From positions 62,001-126,000 of the forward strand of contig UQNN01000005.1 in NCBI GenBank assembly GCA_900542445.1: a stretch of DNA of 64,000 nt. The letters run 5' to 3'. The DNA is from an uncultured Eubacteriales bacterium (GTDB lineage Bacteria > Bacillota > Clostridia > Christensenellales > Aristaeellaceae). A model generated the notes under the pieces. The model had not been told where the DNA came from, made no database searches, and was given only the letters and a program-made list of their open reading frames with translations. Both the position numbers and the translations under genes were made by a program. Every line of letters starts with the position of its first letter. Position 1 is the stretch's first letter. Shown here in pieces: positions 41,883-50,318 of the stretch.

Positions 41883-42884
41883 ATGACCTACGCATTTTTA
41901 CTCTATCCGCATGCCAACATCCGCTACCGTCAATCCCTGTTGCAGCTGGCCGTGCAGGAACTGAGCATGACGCTTTCCGCTTTAGGGCGCGAAGCCGAAG
42001 TTGTGCCCCAAAAGATGGGCGGCGCCATGTTTTTGACGTTTGAGGCGGCGAAATTGACCGAGCGGGACATGCGCATGCTCAGTCAGCTGGCCAGCGTTTA
42101 CATGCTTTTCGAGATGGAGGATGGAAAGCTGACGACGCTGGAACGCACGCACCCGAACTATGTCGGGGAGGATCTGCCCGCGCTGCTCAAATACAAGGGC
42201 AAGACGAACGAGATGTTTACCGACACGATGCTCACGATGGCGCTGGCGGCGAGCGCGTTCATGCCTGTGCATGACAGCCAGCTCGTTGTCTGCGACCCGA
42301 TGGCCGGGCGGGGAACGACGCTGATGCTGGCGCTTCGGCGCGGCTACCACGGCGTAGGGATCGAAATCGGCAAGGCGGATGTGAAAGAAGCGGCGGACTA
42401 TATGACGCGCTATCTGGAATTTCACCGCATCAAGTACAAACGGACGGACAGCGCGCTTACGGTGCGCGGCCAGGTCGGCGGGCGGGAAAACAAGTTTGTG
42501 TTTTCCGACTCTGCGGAACATTTTAAGGACGGCGACACGCGGACGCTGCGCCTGATCTGCGGCGATACGCGCGAGGCGGAGGCGCTGCTCAAGCCGAACA
42601 GCGTGCATCTGATGGTGACGGACGCGCCTTACGGCGTGCAGAAAGGCACGGCGGGCAGACAGGATTCCATCGGCGGCACGATTGCGGCGGCTCTGCCGGG
42701 CTGGTTTGACGTGCTGAAATCCGGCGGCGTGCTGGCAATGAGTTTCAATACGCATGTCACTCGGCGGGAAGGGCTGGTTCGGCTGTTTGAAAAAGCCGGG
42801 TTTGAGATCGTGCAGACCGCGAACCTGGAGCATTGGGTTGAGCAGGCGATCAGCCGCGACGTGATTCTGGCGCGAAAGCCGTGA
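41883..42884 (+). CDS. TRM11-like SAM-dependent (tRNA guanine-N2) methyltransferase
   Basis: A 333-aa methyltransferase. The SAM site is VVCDPMAGRGTTLMLALRRGYHGVGIE and the catalytic motif IV reads TDAPYGVQ, close to the DPPYG of Trm11/TrmG10 enzymes that make m2G10 in tRNA. The N-terminal 140 residues (YAFLLYPHANIRYRQSLLQLA) take the place of a THUMP-type RNA-binding part. The Ala in DAPYG is a variation. The start at 41883 has GAAGGAG upstream; the frame open to 41793 spans the palindrome and is rejected. Target assignment is inferred from family. Confidence 0.75.
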   Translation: MTYAFLLYPHANIRYRQSLLQLAVQELSMTLSALGREAEVVPQKMGGAMFLTFEAAKLTERDMRMLSQLASVYMLFEMEDGKLTTLERTHPNYVGEDLPALLKYKGKTNEMFTDTMLTMALAASAFMPVHDSQLVVCDPMAGRGTTLMLALRRGYHGVGIEIGKADVKEAADYMTRYLEFHRIKYKRTDSALTVRGQVGGRENKFVFSDSAEHFKDGDTRTLRLICGDTREAEALLKPNSVHLMVTDAPYGVQKGTAGRQDSIGGTIAAALPGWFDVLKSGGVLAMSFNTHVTRREGLVRLFEKAGFEIVQTANLEHWVEQAISRDVILARKP

Positions 42885-42899
42885 GGAAGAGAAGAAAAT

Positions 42900-42953
42900 G
42901 GGGACGTTGGGGTATCGCCCCAAACCCCGGCAGGGAAATGAGTTCCCTGCGTC
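42900..42953 (-). repeat. Composite palindromic repeat, copy 4 (- orientation)
   Basis: Read on the minus strand: GCAGGGAA/TTCCCTGC (42930-42950), then TTGGGG/CCCCAA (42907-42923) ending in GTCCCC. It is in the spacer after the Trm11-like gene, with a further TTGC-TTC-GCAA hairpin at 42961-42971. No gene is visible in the rest of the spacer up to 43100. Confidence 0.7.
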
Positions 42954-43100
42954 TTCCGTTTTGCTTCGCAATAAAATGAACGAAAAATCATTGTATAACG
43001 TATATCTTTGTTGATTTCGACATATCCTTCACCATGAAGCACATCCGCGGACGATGCCGCGGCAGAACATGTTTGCCCATTGGGAGGAGCTGAAATCAAA

Positions 43101-44522
43101 TTGGAATCCGTAAGAACCTATCAAAACATGACGGTGGTGCAGCTGCGCGAACTGGCGCGCGCAAACAAGGTGCGCCTGCCTTACGGCGTGAACAAGGCGC
43201 AGATGGTGGAGACGCTGTTTCGACAGCTTGGCAGCGGGGCGAAGGAAGAACCCGCCGAAAAACCGGAAATCGGGTTGTACAAGCCCAAGCCGTTCGGGTT
43301 TTATGACGAGGAATACGGCACGAGCAACCCGGTGGTGCCGCAGATGCTCAAGGCTGGGCTGCTGGGGAGCGGCCGCGGCCTGCTGGAAGTGCAGCCCGGC
43401 GGATACGGCTTTCTGCGTACGCAGAACGGAACGCCGGGGGCGGACGATATCTATGTTTCCATTGCGCAGATCCGCAGATTCAATCTGCACAGCGGCGACG
43501 AAATCATCGGCAAGACGCGGCCGAAGCGGCTGGGCGATCGATACAACGCGCTGATGTATATCGAGTCCGTCAACGGGGACAACCCCGAAATCGCGCGCAT
43601 GCGCAGGCCGTTCGATTCGCTGACGCCGATTCATCCAAACAGACGGCTGACGCTGGAAAGCGCGGACGGGCCGAGCGATCCCTCCATGCGATTGCTGGAT
43701 TTTATCGCGCCCATCGGACTGGGCCAGCGCGCGCTGATCGTCGCACCGCCGAAAGCGGGTAAGACGATCCTCCTGCAAAAAATTGCCCGCGCCATCGAGA
43801 AGAATCATCCGGATATCGAACTGATGATTCTGCTCATCGACGAGCGGCCGGAAGAGGTCACGGACATCCGGCGTTCTGTGCGCGCGGATGTGTTTGACTC
43901 GACGTTTGATTCGCCGCAGGAAAACCACATCCGCGTGGCGGATATGGTCTACGAAAGAGCGCAGCGGCTGGTGGAGCAGGGCAAAAACGTCGTCGTGCTG
44001 ATGGACAGCCTGACCCGGCTGGCGCGCGCCTGCAACGCGATGAATCCCGGCGGGCGGGCGATGAGCGGGGGCCTTGCGCCCGGCGCGCTGGACAGGCCGA
44101 AGCGCTTTTTCGGCGCGGCGCGCAACATCGAGGAGGGCGGCAGCCTGACGATGATCGCGACGGTGCTGGTGGAGACGGGCAGCCGGATGGACGACATCAT
44201 TTTTGAGGAATTTAAAGGAACGGGCAACGCGGAAATCAAGCTCGACCGGGCGCTTTCCGAAGCGCGCATTTTCCCGGCCATCGATCTGGCCAAATCCGGC
44301 ACGCGGCACGAAGAGCTGCTGCTTTCGCCTGAGGAATGCGAAGGCGTGGCGATGGTGCGGCGCATGCTGGGGCAGGGGCACACCCGCGAAGCCACCGGAC
44401 AGCTGATCGGCATGCTGCTCAAAACCGAAAAAAATGAAGATTTTTTCAAAAGATTGAAAGAATGGCTTGCAATTTGGGAGAAAGAAGGGTATACTATACG
44501 CAGTCTCCGCTCAGGCGTATGA
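43101..44522 (+). CDS. rho: Transcription termination factor Rho
   Basis: A 473-aa hexameric RNA helicase. N-terminal helical part (MTVVQLRELARANKVRLP), RNA-binding cold-shock-like domain (LLEVQPGGYGFLRT; DDIYVSIAQIRRF), Walker A VAPPKAGKTILLQ, Walker B NVVVLMDSLTRLARA and Q-loop region PGGRAMSGGL are complete. The frame is open from a TTG at 43080, but GGGAGGAG (43082-43089) lies inside that stretch and points to the TTG at 43101 as start. rpmE follows. Confidence 0.95.
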   Translation: MESVRTYQNMTVVQLRELARANKVRLPYGVNKAQMVETLFRQLGSGAKEEPAEKPEIGLYKPKPFGFYDEEYGTSNPVVPQMLKAGLLGSGRGLLEVQPGGYGFLRTQNGTPGADDIYVSIAQIRRFNLHSGDEIIGKTRPKRLGDRYNALMYIESVNGDNPEIARMRRPFDSLTPIHPNRRLTLESADGPSDPSMRLLDFIAPIGLGQRALIVAPPKAGKTILLQKIARAIEKNHPDIELMILLIDERPEEVTDIRRSVRADVFDSTFDSPQENHIRVADMVYERAQRLVEQGKNVVVLMDSLTRLARACNAMNPGGRAMSGGLAPGALDRPKRFFGAARNIEEGGSLTMIATVLVETGSRMDDIIFEEFKGTGNAEIKLDRALSEARIFPAIDLAKSGTRHEELLLSPEECEGVAMVRRMLGQGHTREATGQLIGMLLKTEKNEDFFKRLKEWLAIWEKEGYTIRSLRSGV

Positions 44523-44581
44523 GAAGATGCGGTTTGGCGCGTCTTTCATACGATAGTATCGCGGCGAAAGAGGTGAAAATC

Positions 44582-44779
44582 ATGAAGGAAGGCATCCATC
44601 CGAAGTATCAGAAGGCGACCGTGACCTGCGTTTGCGGCAACACTTTCGTAACGGGTTCCACCAAGCCGGAGCTGCGCGTTGAAATCTGCTCCAAGTGCCA
44701 CCCGTTCTTCACCGGCAAGCAGAAGCTCGTTGACGCGGGCGGCCGTGTTGATCGCTTCAAGAAGCGTTACGGTATCTAA
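44582..44779 (+). CDS. rpmE: Ribosomal protein bL31 (zinc-binding type)
   Basis: A 65-aa protein starting MKEGIHPKYQKATVTCVCGN, with CxC near residue 16 and EICSKCHPFFTGKQKL later; the two Cys pairs mark the zinc-binding form of L31. It ends GGRVDRFKKRYGI. AAAGAGGTG precedes the ATG. The rho-rpmE order is conserved in Bacillota. Confidence 0.97.
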   Translation: MKEGIHPKYQKATVTCVCGNTFVTGSTKPELRVEICSKCHPFFTGKQKLVDAGGRVDRFKKRYGI

Positions 44780-44791
44780 TCTTACCCATTC

Positions 44792-44822
44792 GGAGGCAGC
44801 GAAAGCTGTCTCCTTTTGTTTT
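44792..44822 (+). terminator. Terminator after rpmE
   Basis: GGAGGCAGC (44792-44800), GAAA loop, GCTGTCTCC (44805-44813) with one G-U pair, then TTTTGTTTT. Confidence 0.88.
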
Positions 44823-44873
44823 GCGCTGAAAAAAGAAGCGTGTCAGATGATAAAGCCAAAACGACAAATATAG

Positions 44874-44902
44874 TTGACGAAATGACGGATGAGGCGTATA
44901 AT
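44874..44902 (+). promoter_or_regulatory. Sigma-A promoter of the XRE regulator pair
   Basis: TTGACG (44874-44879), 17-nt spacer, TATAAT (44897-44902), 41 nt before the regulator start. Confidence 0.85.
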
Positions 44903-44943
44903 GCATCTATCCGGAATCCGTGTAAAAGGAGGCGGCGAAACGC

Positions 44944-45150
44944 TTGAAAAACCTTCGGATGAAGGCGGCGCGGGTTGGCTGCGACCTGTCGCAGGAGGAA
45001 CTGGCCGCGAAGGTCGGCGTAACGCGGCAGACCATCGGCATGATCGAGGCGGGGCGGTTTAATCCGTCGCTGGCGCTGTGCGTGGCAATCTGCCGGGCAC
45101 TGGGCAAGACGCTCAACGATCTATTCTGGGATGAGGAGGGCGGCGCATGA
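44944..45150 (+). CDS. Small XRE-family transcriptional regulator
   Basis: A 68-aa protein made almost entirely of one Cro/C1-type helix-turn-helix: RVGCDLSQEELAAKVGVTRQ and TIGMIEAGRFNPSLALCVAI, ending LNDLFWDEEG. This size class typically binds DNA as a dimer and controls its own small operon. The start is TTG at 44944, 11 nt after GGAGG. Its stop overlaps the next start (ATGA). Confidence 0.9.
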   Translation: MKNLRMKAARVGCDLSQEELAAKVGVTRQTIGMIEAGRFNPSLALCVAICRALGKTLNDLFWDEEGGA

Positions 45151-45590
45151 AGCTCTATCTCAAAACCAAAAATGTGCTCGACGAGCGCGAAACGCAGGAA
45201 ATGTATCGCATCGAGCACCGCGGGCTGTGGGGCATGTATGCGCTGCTGTGTGCCGCGGTTGTGGCGCAGATGTTCTTTGGCGCGGGTTTTGCGCAGATTG
45301 CGGGCGAAGCGTTTGTCATCGCCGTGGTCAGCGTCGGCATGATTGCCGCCTATGCGAGGCATGGCATTTGGGATGCGGACGCAAGGCCGAGCACGCGCGG
45401 CAATGCGGTCTATGCGCTGTTCTGTGCGCTGGGCGTGACGGCGATCACGTTCGGGCTGCATGAAAGCGTCGGCAAAGCGCTGCTCTTCGGCGCGGCGGCG
45501 TTTATCTTATGTTTTGCCCTGCTGTCGCTGCTGATGGCCTACGTCAAGAAGCGCCAGAAGCAGCAGAGCGACGAGTTGGACGATGAGTAA
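45147..45590 (+). CDS. Small membrane protein coupled to the XRE regulator
   Basis: A 147-aa protein with an N-terminal soluble stretch (KLYLKTKNVLDERETQEMY) and about four hydrophobic helices, ending in a charged KKRQKQQSDELDDE tail. XRE-regulator plus small-membrane-protein pairs of this layout are frequent in Bacillota, often of unknown role. Translational coupling (ATGA) suggests joint action, perhaps membrane control of the regulator; this is inference. Confidence 0.75.
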   Translation: MKLYLKTKNVLDERETQEMYRIEHRGLWGMYALLCAAVVAQMFFGAGFAQIAGEAFVIAVVSVGMIAAYARHGIWDADARPSTRGNAVYALFCALGVTAITFGLHESVGKALLFGAAAFILCFALLSLLMAYVKKRQKQQSDELDDE

Positions 45591-45597
45591 CGAGATG

Positions 45598-45624
45598 GGG
45601 GGACGTTGGGGCAAAGCCCCAAGA
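45598..45624 (-). repeat. Composite palindromic repeat, copy 5 (G/C module)
   Basis: Perfect arms TTGGGGC/GCCCCAA (45606-45622, loop AAA) flanked by GGGGGGACG. On the minus strand it reads CTTGGGGC...GCCCCAACGTCCCC, matching copy 4. Confidence 0.7.
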
Positions 45625-45640
45625 AAAGGAGCTAAAAACA

Positions 45641-46744
45641 ATGAGCAGTCAGAAGCATCAGTATAAAGATATCGGCGGGCAGGCCGTGATGGAAGGCGTG
45701 ATGATGCAAAGCCCGTCCGACGAATCCATCGCCATCGCGGTGCGCCGCCCGAACGGCAAAATCATGGTGACATGTAAGCATAACGAGCCGCTTTCCAAGA
45801 AACATAAGTGGATGGGCCTGCCGTTCATCCGCGGCTGCGTCAATATGGTGATGATGCTCAAAATGGGCATGGAAACCCTCGACAAGAGCACCCAGATGCT
45901 CGGCGTCATGGAAGAAGAACCCAGCAAGTTTGAAAAATGGCTCGCTGAGAAGCTCGGCGCGAGCATCGACAAGGTTGTGATGGCTGTGGCCATGGTGCTC
46001 GCCGTCGCGCTCAGTCTGTTCCTGTTTGTCGCGCTGCCTTCCGGCATGGCGACGCTCGTCGGCAGGGGAACGGACAGCCGCTTCGTCATCAATCTTTCCG
46101 CCGGTCTGACGCGCATCGCAATTTTGATCGGCTATATGATTGCGATCTCCTTCGTGCCGGACATCAAGCGTGTGTTCATGTACCATGGCGCGGAACATAA
46201 GACCGTGTATTGCAACGAAGCGGGGTTGGAACTCACGCCCGAAAACGCGCGCCAGTTCTCCCGCCTGCATCCGCGCTGCGGCACGGCGTTCCTGTTTCTC
46301 GTCATGTTTATCTCGATTCTCATCGGCGCGGTGGCGGATCAGATTCTCTTCGCGCTGTTCGGCATTGAAAAGCTGACGTTCCTTGGCCGCATTCTGCGCA
46401 GTCTGCTGACCCTGCCGATCGTCACGGGCGTTTCGTATGAGGTGCTCAAGGGATTGGCCCATGCGGGCGACAGCCTGATTGTGCGCATTCTCCGCTGGCC
46501 GGGGATGATGCTCCAATATCTGACGACTCGCGAACCGGATGACTCTATGCTGGAAGTCGCCATCGCGTCGATGAAGGCGGCGAAGGCTGGCCCGGCACGC
46601 TATCGCGAGAACCTCGACCCGAACGTCTATGTTTACGGCGCGAAGGAAAAGAAGCCGGAGCCGAAACAGGAGACTGCGGATGAAGTGTCGGCAGAGGAAG
46701 AAACGCCGACACAGGAGGAACAGAAGGACGGTGCTTCCGCGTGA
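45641..46744 (+). CDS. yqhQ: DUF1385 membrane protein (YqhQ-like)
   Basis: A 367-aa protein of the DUF1385 family, widely kept in spore-forming Bacillota. Conserved blocks are DIGGQAVMEGVMMQSP, FIRGCVNMVMMLKMGMETL, VFMYHGAEHKTV and RLHPRCGTAFLFLVMFISI, with about five membrane helices between 120 and 270. The C-terminal tail is acidic and lysine-rich. The biochemical role is unknown. The adjacent prmC overlaps its stop by 4 nt, an arrangement found in many Clostridia. Confidence 0.9.
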   Translation: MSSQKHQYKDIGGQAVMEGVMMQSPSDESIAIAVRRPNGKIMVTCKHNEPLSKKHKWMGLPFIRGCVNMVMMLKMGMETLDKSTQMLGVMEEEPSKFEKWLAEKLGASIDKVVMAVAMVLAVALSLFLFVALPSGMATLVGRGTDSRFVINLSAGLTRIAILIGYMIAISFVPDIKRVFMYHGAEHKTVYCNEAGLELTPENARQFSRLHPRCGTAFLFLVMFISILIGAVADQILFALFGIEKLTFLGRILRSLLTLPIVTGVSYEVLKGLAHAGDSLIVRILRWPGMMLQYLTTREPDDSMLEVAIASMKAAKAGPARYRENLDPNVYVYGAKEKKPEPKQETADEVSAEEETPTQEEQKDGASA

Positions 46745-47574
46745 CCATTCGCGAAGCGCTGCGTGCGGCAACGGCCCGTCTTGAGCAGGCGGACGTGCCG
46801 GACGCGGATGTGGACGCCTCTTATTTGCTGGCCAGCGTATTGAAAGAAGATACGCTGGCTATGCGTATAAACGGGCATCGTGCGCTGACGGAGGAACAGG
46901 AGAAGGCGTTTGACGCGCTTTGCGACAGGCGCGCGGCGCGCGAGCCGCTGCAATATATCCTCGGCGAAACGGAATTTATGGGGCTGACGTTCCATGTCGA
47001 GCCGGGCGTGCTGATTCCGCGTGCGGACACGGAAATACTCGTTGAAAAGGCGCTCAAGGTGATGCCGCCGAATGCGCGCGTGCTGGATATCGGCACGGGA
47101 AGCGGCGCGATTGCCGTCAGTTTGGCTCGGCTGGGGCAGGCGGCGCGGGTGACGGCGGTCGATGTGAGCGATAAAGCGCTTGAAATCGCGCGGAAAAACG
47201 CCGAAAACAACGGCGCAGACGTAGAATTTGTAAAAAGTGACTGTTTTTCTGCGCTGCAAGGCCGAAAATATGATATGATTGTATCGAACCCGCCGTATAT
47301 ATCGGATGAAGAGATGCAAACGCTGATGCCGGAGGTCAGGCAGGAGCCGGAACTGGCGCTGTTCGGCGGCGGAGACGGGTTGGATTTTTACCGGCGTATC
47401 AGCCGCGAAGCGCCGGAACACCTGAATGAAGGCGGCTTTCTGCTCTTTGAAATCGGCTGGCTGCAAAAGGACGCGGTGAGCGCGCTTATGCGGACGTTTA
47501 TCGGCGAACCGTTTGCCCTGCGCGATTACGGCCGGAATTGGCGCGTCGTCGGCGCGCAGCTGAAGCGTCGATAA
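46741..47574 (+). CDS. prmC: Release factor glutamine methyltransferase PrmC
   Basis: A 277-aa N5-glutamine methyltransferase. It has the N-terminal helical domain (EPLQYILGETEFMGL; VLIPRADTEILVEKAL), the SAM motif VLDIGTGSGAIAVSLA and the catalytic VSNPPYIS. It methylates the GGQ glutamine of release factors; RF1 is the next gene. GTG start overlapping the yqhQ stop. Confidence 0.96.
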   Translation: MTIREALRAATARLEQADVPDADVDASYLLASVLKEDTLAMRINGHRALTEEQEKAFDALCDRRAAREPLQYILGETEFMGLTFHVEPGVLIPRADTEILVEKALKVMPPNARVLDIGTGSGAIAVSLARLGQAARVTAVDVSDKALEIARKNAENNGADVEFVKSDCFSALQGRKYDMIVSNPPYISDEEMQTLMPEVRQEPELALFGGGDGLDFYRRISREAPEHLNEGGFLLFEIGWLQKDAVSALMRTFIGEPFALRDYGRNWRVVGAQLKRR

Positions 47575-47589
47575 AGCGCCGACAGAATA

Positions 47590-47626
47590 TCGCGAAGCAA
47601 ACGGAAAATCCAGGAACCTAAGAAGG
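47590..47626 (+). repeat. Composite palindromic repeat, copy 6 (partial, + )
   Basis: GCGAAGC core (47592-47598) followed by GGAAAATCCAGGAACCTAAG: the first module of the family, decayed, between prmC and prfA. Its AGAAGG end acts as the prfA ribosome binding site. Confidence 0.5.
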
Positions 47627-47631
47627 TATAT

Positions 47632-48711
47632 ATGCTGAAAAAACTCGATTGGGTGCATCCGCGCATGGAGGAGCTGGGCATGCTGCTTTCCGATCCGGCC
47701 GTGGTGCAGGATCAGGAAAAGTGGCGGGCGCTGATGCGCGAACACAGCCAGCTTGAGCCGCTGGATCAGGCCGTTCGCCGCTATGGCGAACTGGAGGACG
47801 CGCGGAAGCAGGCGCAGGCGCTGCTTGACGACCCGGACATGATGCAGATGGCGAAGGAAGAACTCGATGCAATCGCGTCCCGGCTCGAAATGACTGAGCG
47901 CGAAATTCAGCTGCTGCTCCTGCCGAAAGACCCGAATGCGGAGAAGAACGTCGTGATGGAAATCCGCGGCGGCGCGGGCGGCGAGGAAGCCGCGCTGTTT
48001 GGCGCGATGCTGATGCGGATGTACATGCGATACGCCGAGCGTCACGGCTGGAAGACCGAGATGCTTGAAGCCAGCATGACCGAGCTGGGCGGCGTGAAGG
48101 AAGCGGTTTTCGCCATCACAGGGGAAAATGCGTTCAGCCGCCTGAAATACGAAAGCGGCGTGCATCGCGTGCAGCGCATTCCGGTGACGGAGAGCAACGG
48201 CAAGCGGCAGACCTCCACGGCGACGGTCGCCGTGCTGCCCGAAGCGCAGGAGGTTGACGTGAAGATCAACCCGGACGATCTGCGCATTGACGTCTACCGC
48301 GCGTCCGGCCATGGTGGGCAGTACATCAACAAAACGGACAGCGCCGTGCGCATTACGCATATTCCCAGCGGCATTGTCGTGACCTGTCAGGACGAAAAGA
48401 GCCAGCTCAAAAACAAGGAAAAGGCCATGCGTGTTCTCCGTGCGCGGCTTTACGAAAAAATGCAGGAGGAAAAGGACGCGGCCTACGCCAGCGACCGCCG
48501 CGCACAGGTGGGCACGGGCGAGAGGAGCGAGCGCATCCGCACCTATAATTTCAACGAGGGGCGCGTCACCGATCACCGCATCGGCAAGACGATTTATACC
48601 ATCGACGCGTTTGTCGATGGCGATATGGACGATATCATCGACCCGCTCATTTACGCCGACCAGCAGGAGCAGCTGCGCGCGTTGGGGCAGGGCGAACAGC
48701 AAAGAGGATAA
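47632..48711 (+). CDS. prfA: Peptide chain release factor 1
   Basis: A 359-aa class I release factor for UAA/UAG. The GGQ catalytic motif is in ASGHGGQYINKTDSAVR; the stop-codon tripeptide region lies near GGVKEAVFAI to VHRVQRIPVTES. The C-terminal block ERIRTYNFNEGRVTDHRI is typical for RF1. It follows prmC. Confidence 0.96.
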   Translation: MLKKLDWVHPRMEELGMLLSDPAVVQDQEKWRALMREHSQLEPLDQAVRRYGELEDARKQAQALLDDPDMMQMAKEELDAIASRLEMTEREIQLLLLPKDPNAEKNVVMEIRGGAGGEEAALFGAMLMRMYMRYAERHGWKTEMLEASMTELGGVKEAVFAITGENAFSRLKYESGVHRVQRIPVTESNGKRQTSTATVAVLPEAQEVDVKINPDDLRIDVYRASGHGGQYINKTDSAVRITHIPSGIVVTCQDEKSQLKNKEKAMRVLRARLYEKMQEEKDAAYASDRRAQVGTGERSERIRTYNFNEGRVTDHRIGKTIYTIDAFVDGDMDDIIDPLIYADQQEQLRALGQGEQQRG

Positions 48712-48715
48712 AGCG

Positions 48716-49747
48716 ATGAAAACACAGCTGCTCAAGGTGAATGAAGATTCCATCGCGCTGGGCGCAAAGCTCATCCGCGAGGGCGAACTGGTCGGCTTTC
48801 CGACAGAGACGGTCTATGGGCTGGGCGCAAACGCGCTGGACGCCGAGGCCGTCGTTAAGATTTTTGAAGCGAAGGGCCGTCCACAGGATAACCCGCTGAT
48901 TACCCACGTTTCCTGCGTGGAGGAAATTCCGCCGCTGGTGCGTGCCATCCCCGCCGCTGCGAAAAAGCTGATGGAGGCGTTCTGGCCCGGCCCGATGACG
49001 CTGATTCTGCCCAAAGCGGACTGCATCCCCAACGCGGTGAGCGCGGGGCTGGATACGGTGGGCATCCGCCTGCCCTCCAACGCGGATGCGCGGGCGCTGA
49101 TTCGCGCGGCAGGCCGTCCGATTGCCGCGCCGAGCGCCAACCGGAGCGGCCGTCCCAGCCCGACGACGGCGCTGCACGTGCTGGAAGATATGGATGGGCG
49201 CATTCCGCTGATTTTGGATGGCGGCGCCTGTCAGGTCGGCGTGGAATCCAGCGTCATCGATGCGACGGGCGACGTGCCGGTCATTCTGCGTCCGGGCGGA
49301 ATCACCCCGGAGATGGTGGAACGCGTGCTGGGGCACGTCCGCGTGGATGAACACGTGATGAGCCCGCTCAGGGAGGGCGATGTGGCGCGTTCGCCGGGCA
49401 TGAAATACAAGCATTACGCGCCGAAAGCGAAAGCGATTATTTTCAGCGGCGCGCCGGAACATGTCGTCGCGGCAATCTGCAAGCGTTACGACGAGCAGAC
49501 GGCCAAGGGCGAGCGCGTGGCGATTTTGGGACTGGACGAGCACCACTACGGCGGCCGCACATTCCTCAGTCTGGGCAGCGAAAAGCGCCCGCAGGAGGCG
49601 GCGGCGAGGCTGTTTGCCGCGCTGCGGGAACTGGATGAGCGGGGAGACACAGTGGCGCTCTGCGAGGCGGTGGATACGGCGGGTATCGGTTTGGCCGTGA
49701 TGAACCGCATGGGGCGCGCGGCGGCGTTTGACATCGAGCAGGTATGA
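48716..49747 (+). CDS. L-threonylcarbamoyladenylate synthase (Sua5 type)
   Basis: A 343-aa enzyme making threonylcarbamoyl-AMP from threonine, bicarbonate and ATP, the first step of t6A. The YrdC-like domain has GFPTETVYGLGANA, IFEAKGRPQDNPLI, WPGPMTLIL, RLPSNADARALI and PSANRSGRPSPT. The second half (SPGMKYKHYAPKAKAIIF; HHYGGRTFLSLG) is the Sua5-specific C-terminal domain that the shorter TsaC lacks. The ATG at 48716 is 4 nt after prfA; the frame overlapping prfA is not used. Confidence 0.94.
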   Translation: MKTQLLKVNEDSIALGAKLIREGELVGFPTETVYGLGANALDAEAVVKIFEAKGRPQDNPLITHVSCVEEIPPLVRAIPAAAKKLMEAFWPGPMTLILPKADCIPNAVSAGLDTVGIRLPSNADARALIRAAGRPIAAPSANRSGRPSPTTALHVLEDMDGRIPLILDGGACQVGVESSVIDATGDVPVILRPGGITPEMVERVLGHVRVDEHVMSPLREGDVARSPGMKYKHYAPKAKAIIFSGAPEHVVAAICKRYDEQTAKGERVAILGLDEHHYGGRTFLSLGSEKRPQEAAARLFAALRELDERGDTVALCEAVDTAGIGLAVMNRMGRAAAFDIEQV

Positions 49748-50235
49748 TTTGTCAGTCTTTTGAACCGATATGGGCGGAAAATGCGCGAGTACTGATCGTC
49801 GGCTCGATGCCCAGCGTCAAATCGCTTGAAGACGCGCAGTATTACGCGCACCCAAGAAACGCGTTCTGGCCGATCTTGTTTGATATTTTCGGCGAAACGC
49901 CGAGCTGCGACTATGAACGGAAAAAGGCGCTGATTCGCGAACATGGGCTGGCACTTTGGGATGCGGCGGCAATGTGCGAGCGCGAGGGTAGTCTGGACAG
50001 CGACATGCGCGACGTGGTTTTTAACGACTTCGGCAGGCTGTACGCGCAGTGCCCCGATATTCAAACCGTGCTGTGCAACGGCGCGACGGCGCATAAGCTG
50101 TTTGTCAAATCCGGCTGGGCGGGGGCGCGGCAGGTAATCCGCATGCCCAGCACCAGTCCGGCGTATACCCTGCCTTATGAAAAGAAGCTCGAAGCGTGGA
50201 AGAAAACGCTTTTGAATGCGCTTTATACCCCATGA
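49744..50235 (+). CDS. DNA-deoxyinosine glycosylase (UDG superfamily)
   Basis: A 163-aa uracil-DNA-glycosylase-fold enzyme of the hypoxanthine-excising group. Hallmarks are ARVLIVGSMPSVKSLED, YYAHPRNAFWPIL, VLCNGATAHKLF and MPSTSPAYT. It removes deaminated adenine from DNA. The ATG overlaps the sua5 stop (ATGA), and the 3' end enters a palindrome at 50232. Confidence 0.88.
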   Translation: MICQSFEPIWAENARVLIVGSMPSVKSLEDAQYYAHPRNAFWPILFDIFGETPSCDYERKKALIREHGLALWDAAAMCEREGSLDSDMRDVVFNDFGRLYAQCPDIQTVLCNGATAHKLFVKSGWAGARQVIRMPSTSPAYTLPYEKKLEAWKKTLLNALYTP

Positions 50236-50290
50236 ATTGCGAAGCAATTCATAAGCGGGAAATCCAAGAACCTCAGGATCTTGAAGGAGA
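50232..50290 (+). repeat. Composite palindromic repeat, copy 7 (+)
   Basis: Perfect arms ATGAATTGC/GCAATTCAT with GAA loop (50232-50252), then GGAAATCCAAGAACCTCAGG (from 50258) folding back on ATCTTG. The layout matches copy 1 without the G/C module. It covers the stop codon of the glycosylase gene. Confidence 0.72.
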
Positions 50291-50318
50291 ATCGAAACCG
50301 ACCGAAGGAGGAACGGCT

